A model generated the notes under the pieces. The model had not been told where the DNA came from and made no database searches. It saw only the letters and a program-made list of their open reading frames with translations. The position numbers and the translations under genes were made by a program. Shown one piece after another: positions 4,291 to 5,641 of a DNA stretch of 5,641 bases (within the stretch, counting starts at the first letter, position 1; each line of letters starts with the position of its first letter). The DNA comes from an uncultured Micavibrio sp. (GTDB lineage: Bacteria > Pseudomonadota > Alphaproteobacteria > Micavibrionales > UBA1664), in the NCBI GenBank assembly GCA_913057885.1, contig CAJXOI010000065.1:1-5641 (forward strand), given 5' to 3'.

Positions 4291-5641
4291 ATGTCTGCAC
4301 GTATTTTAGTCGTTGATGATATCATGCCCAACGTCAAGCTTTTGGAAGCAAAGCTTCAGAATGACTATTATAATGTCATTTGCGCTTATAGCGGTAAAGA
4401 AGCACTGGAAAAAATTGCAAATGAGCGCCCTGATCTTGTCCTTCTAGACGTTATGATGCCAGAAATGGACGGGTTTGAGGTTTGCCGTCGCATCAAAAAT
4501 AATCCTGAAACGGAGCATATTCCCGTCGTGATGGTGACGGCTCTTTCAGAAACAACTGATCGCGTTAATGGCCTCGAGGCGGGTGCTGATGATTTTCTCA
4601 CAAAGCCATTAGATGATACGGCTCTTTTGGCGCGGGTCAGGTCGCTTGTTCGTTTAAAAATGACAATGGATGAATGGCGCGCCCGTGAAAATACGGCGAC
4701 ATCACTTGGTGTTATTGATGAAGACATTCAAAAACTCAACGAAGAAGAGCCGGCAAACGTTCTAATTATTGAAGATCAGGAATTTGAAGCCGAAAAAATG
4801 CAATCTACAATCGAAAAAGAAGGTCATATGACGTCGGTTGCTCAAACGGGAATGCAGGCTCTTGAACTGATCAACCACTACTTATTTGATGTCATTATAT
4901 TATCGCTTGATATGGAACATGAAAATGCAGATGACGGACTGCGCTTTTTGTCCCATTTGCGGTCGAATGACAAAACCAGATCAACACCAATTTTGATGTC
5001 ATCTAATAATGATAGCCAAAAAATTGCCCGTGGTATGGAAATTGGCGGCCACGACTATATCGTTCGTCCCATTGACCGCAACGAGCTTAAGGCGCGGTTG
5101 AAAACACAAATTCGCCGAAAAAGATTCCAGGAAAAACTTCGTTCAAATTATGAGGTTAGCCTGTCTATGGCATTGACAGATACATTGACAGGGTTGTTCA
5201 ATCGTCGTTATTTGAATGTTCACCTTGAAAAACTTTTAAAAGAAACGGGTGAGCAGCGTAAGCCACTGGCACTCCTTATGTTTGACATTGATCATTTTAA
5301 GGCTGTGAATGATACACACGGTCATAATGTTGGCGATGAAGTGCTCAAGACTTTTTCTGATCGTATCAAAGGACGCCTTAGAAGCTTTGATATCTTGGCC
5401 CGCACAGGGGGAGAAGAATTTGTTGCCGTATTGGTTGATGTTTCGCTTGAAAAGGCCTGTTTCATCGCCGAGCGATTGCGTCGCTCTGTTGCTGAAGATC
5501 CTTTTCCAGCATCCGTTGAAGAGGGCGAGCTGTATATCACAACATCGATTGGCGGTGTTTACCTTGGTAAAGACGGGGCTGAGGTTGATGATGCCCTTAA
5601 TCGTGTTGATAAATTTCTTTATGAGGCAAAAGAAGGCGGGC
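4291..5641 (+). CDS. pleD: Response regulator diguanylate cyclase PleD, 3' partial
   Basis: PleD makes c-di-GMP when its first receiver is phosphorylated; in Caulobacter this drives the swarmer-to-stalked transition at the cell pole. The frame opens at ATG 4291, with AAGG overlapping the divK stop as ribosome site, and runs through 450 residues to the window edge; Caulobacter PleD has 454, so about ten residues are missing. REC1 (1-122) is complete: DD at 9-10, D53 in LLDVMMPEMDG, T83, K105 in FLTKPLDD. REC2 (about 156-278) is degenerate: serine 205 stands where the phosphoacceptor aspartate should be and arginine 259 (IVRPID) replaces the lysine, as expected for its adaptor role in dimerisation. 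The GGDEF domain starts at TDTLTGLFNRRYL. It carries D332 in LMFDIDHFKAVND, GGEEF at 373-377, and an I-site RSFD at 364-367, so it should be active and feedback-inhibited. Confidence 0.96.
   Translation, partial: MSARILVVDDIMPNVKLLEAKLQNDYYNVICAYSGKEALEKIANERPDLVLLDVMMPEMDGFEVCRRIKNNPETEHIPVVMVTALSETTDRVNGLEAGADDFLTKPLDDTALLARVRSLVRLKMTMDEWRARENTATSLGVIDEDIQKLNEEEPANVLIIEDQEFEAEKMQSTIEKEGHMTSVAQTGMQALELINHYLFDVIILSLDMEHENADDGLRFLSHLRSNDKTRSTPILMSSNNDSQKIARGMEIGGHDYIVRPIDRNELKARLKTQIRRKRFQEKLRSNYEVSLSMALTDTLTGLFNRRYLNVHLEKLLKETGEQRKPLALLMFDIDHFKAVNDTHGHNVGDEVLKTFSDRIKGRLRSFDILARTGGEEFVAVLVDVSLEKACFIAERLRRSVAEDPFPASVEEGELYITTSIGGVYLGKDGAEVDDALNRVDKFLYEAKEGG

Noticed and set aside
4386..4727. 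113-codon open frame antisense to pleD
   Set aside because: Shadow of the conserved REC1 and linker coding sequence; serine- and arginine-rich translation without family features or ribosome site.
4750..5120. Missing aspartate and lysine in the second receiver of PleD as a sign of gene decay
   Set aside because: Caulobacter PleD also has a degenerate second receiver acting as a dimerisation adaptor; the rest of the frame is intact.

Overview
The window looks like chromosomal DNA of an alphaproteobacterium of modest GC content. The main reason is the adjacent divK-pleD pair, which in gene order and protein sequence closely matches the Caulobacter cell-cycle operon. The scpA-scpB pair and an XRE regulator ending in the SYQQIQKYENG...NRIS pattern common in that class agree. 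The genus cannot be fixed from the sequence; a deep-branching, AT-leaning lineage is a reasonable guess.

Layout. (1) 1-1313, plus strand: the 3' part of scpA and complete scpB, overlapping by 8 bp and encoding the non-SMC subunits of the SMC condensin complex. (2) 1310-2232: two divergent XRE-type regulators, a small HTH-only protein on minus and an HTH-S24 (CI/LexA-like) protein on plus. They share a short control region with a consensus-like promoter and a TAACCA/TGGTTA palindrome. (3) 2180-2862, minus: an unrecognised 210-residue soluble protein with its own strong promoter. Its 3' end overlaps the S24 gene convergently by 53 bp. (4) 2878-3064: no gene, but highly structured. Read on minus it gives a stem with a C-rich CCUCCUCC loop, a long AUGAAACAUG hairpin, and an intrinsic terminator with seven Us. 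It lies just downstream of (5) 3065-3766, minus: a compact GGDEF diguanylate cyclase with intact active site and I-site. (6) 3767-3909: divergent control region. (7) 3910-5641, plus: divK and pleD (pleD runs off the window).

How it fits together. The right half is a c-di-GMP and cell-cycle module: DivK is a single-domain response regulator, PleD is a phosphorylation-activated diguanylate cyclase, and a second stand-alone cyclase is transcribed divergently from them. The most interesting observation is in the region after that cyclase gene. The loop of its terminator hairpin is perfectly complementary over 9 nt to the Shine-Dalgarno region of the same cyclase gene, and a second C-rich loop matches over 8 nt. 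This suggests either 5'-3' self-pairing of the mRNA or a 3'UTR-derived small RNA feeding back on c-di-GMP synthesis. That is inference from sequence only.
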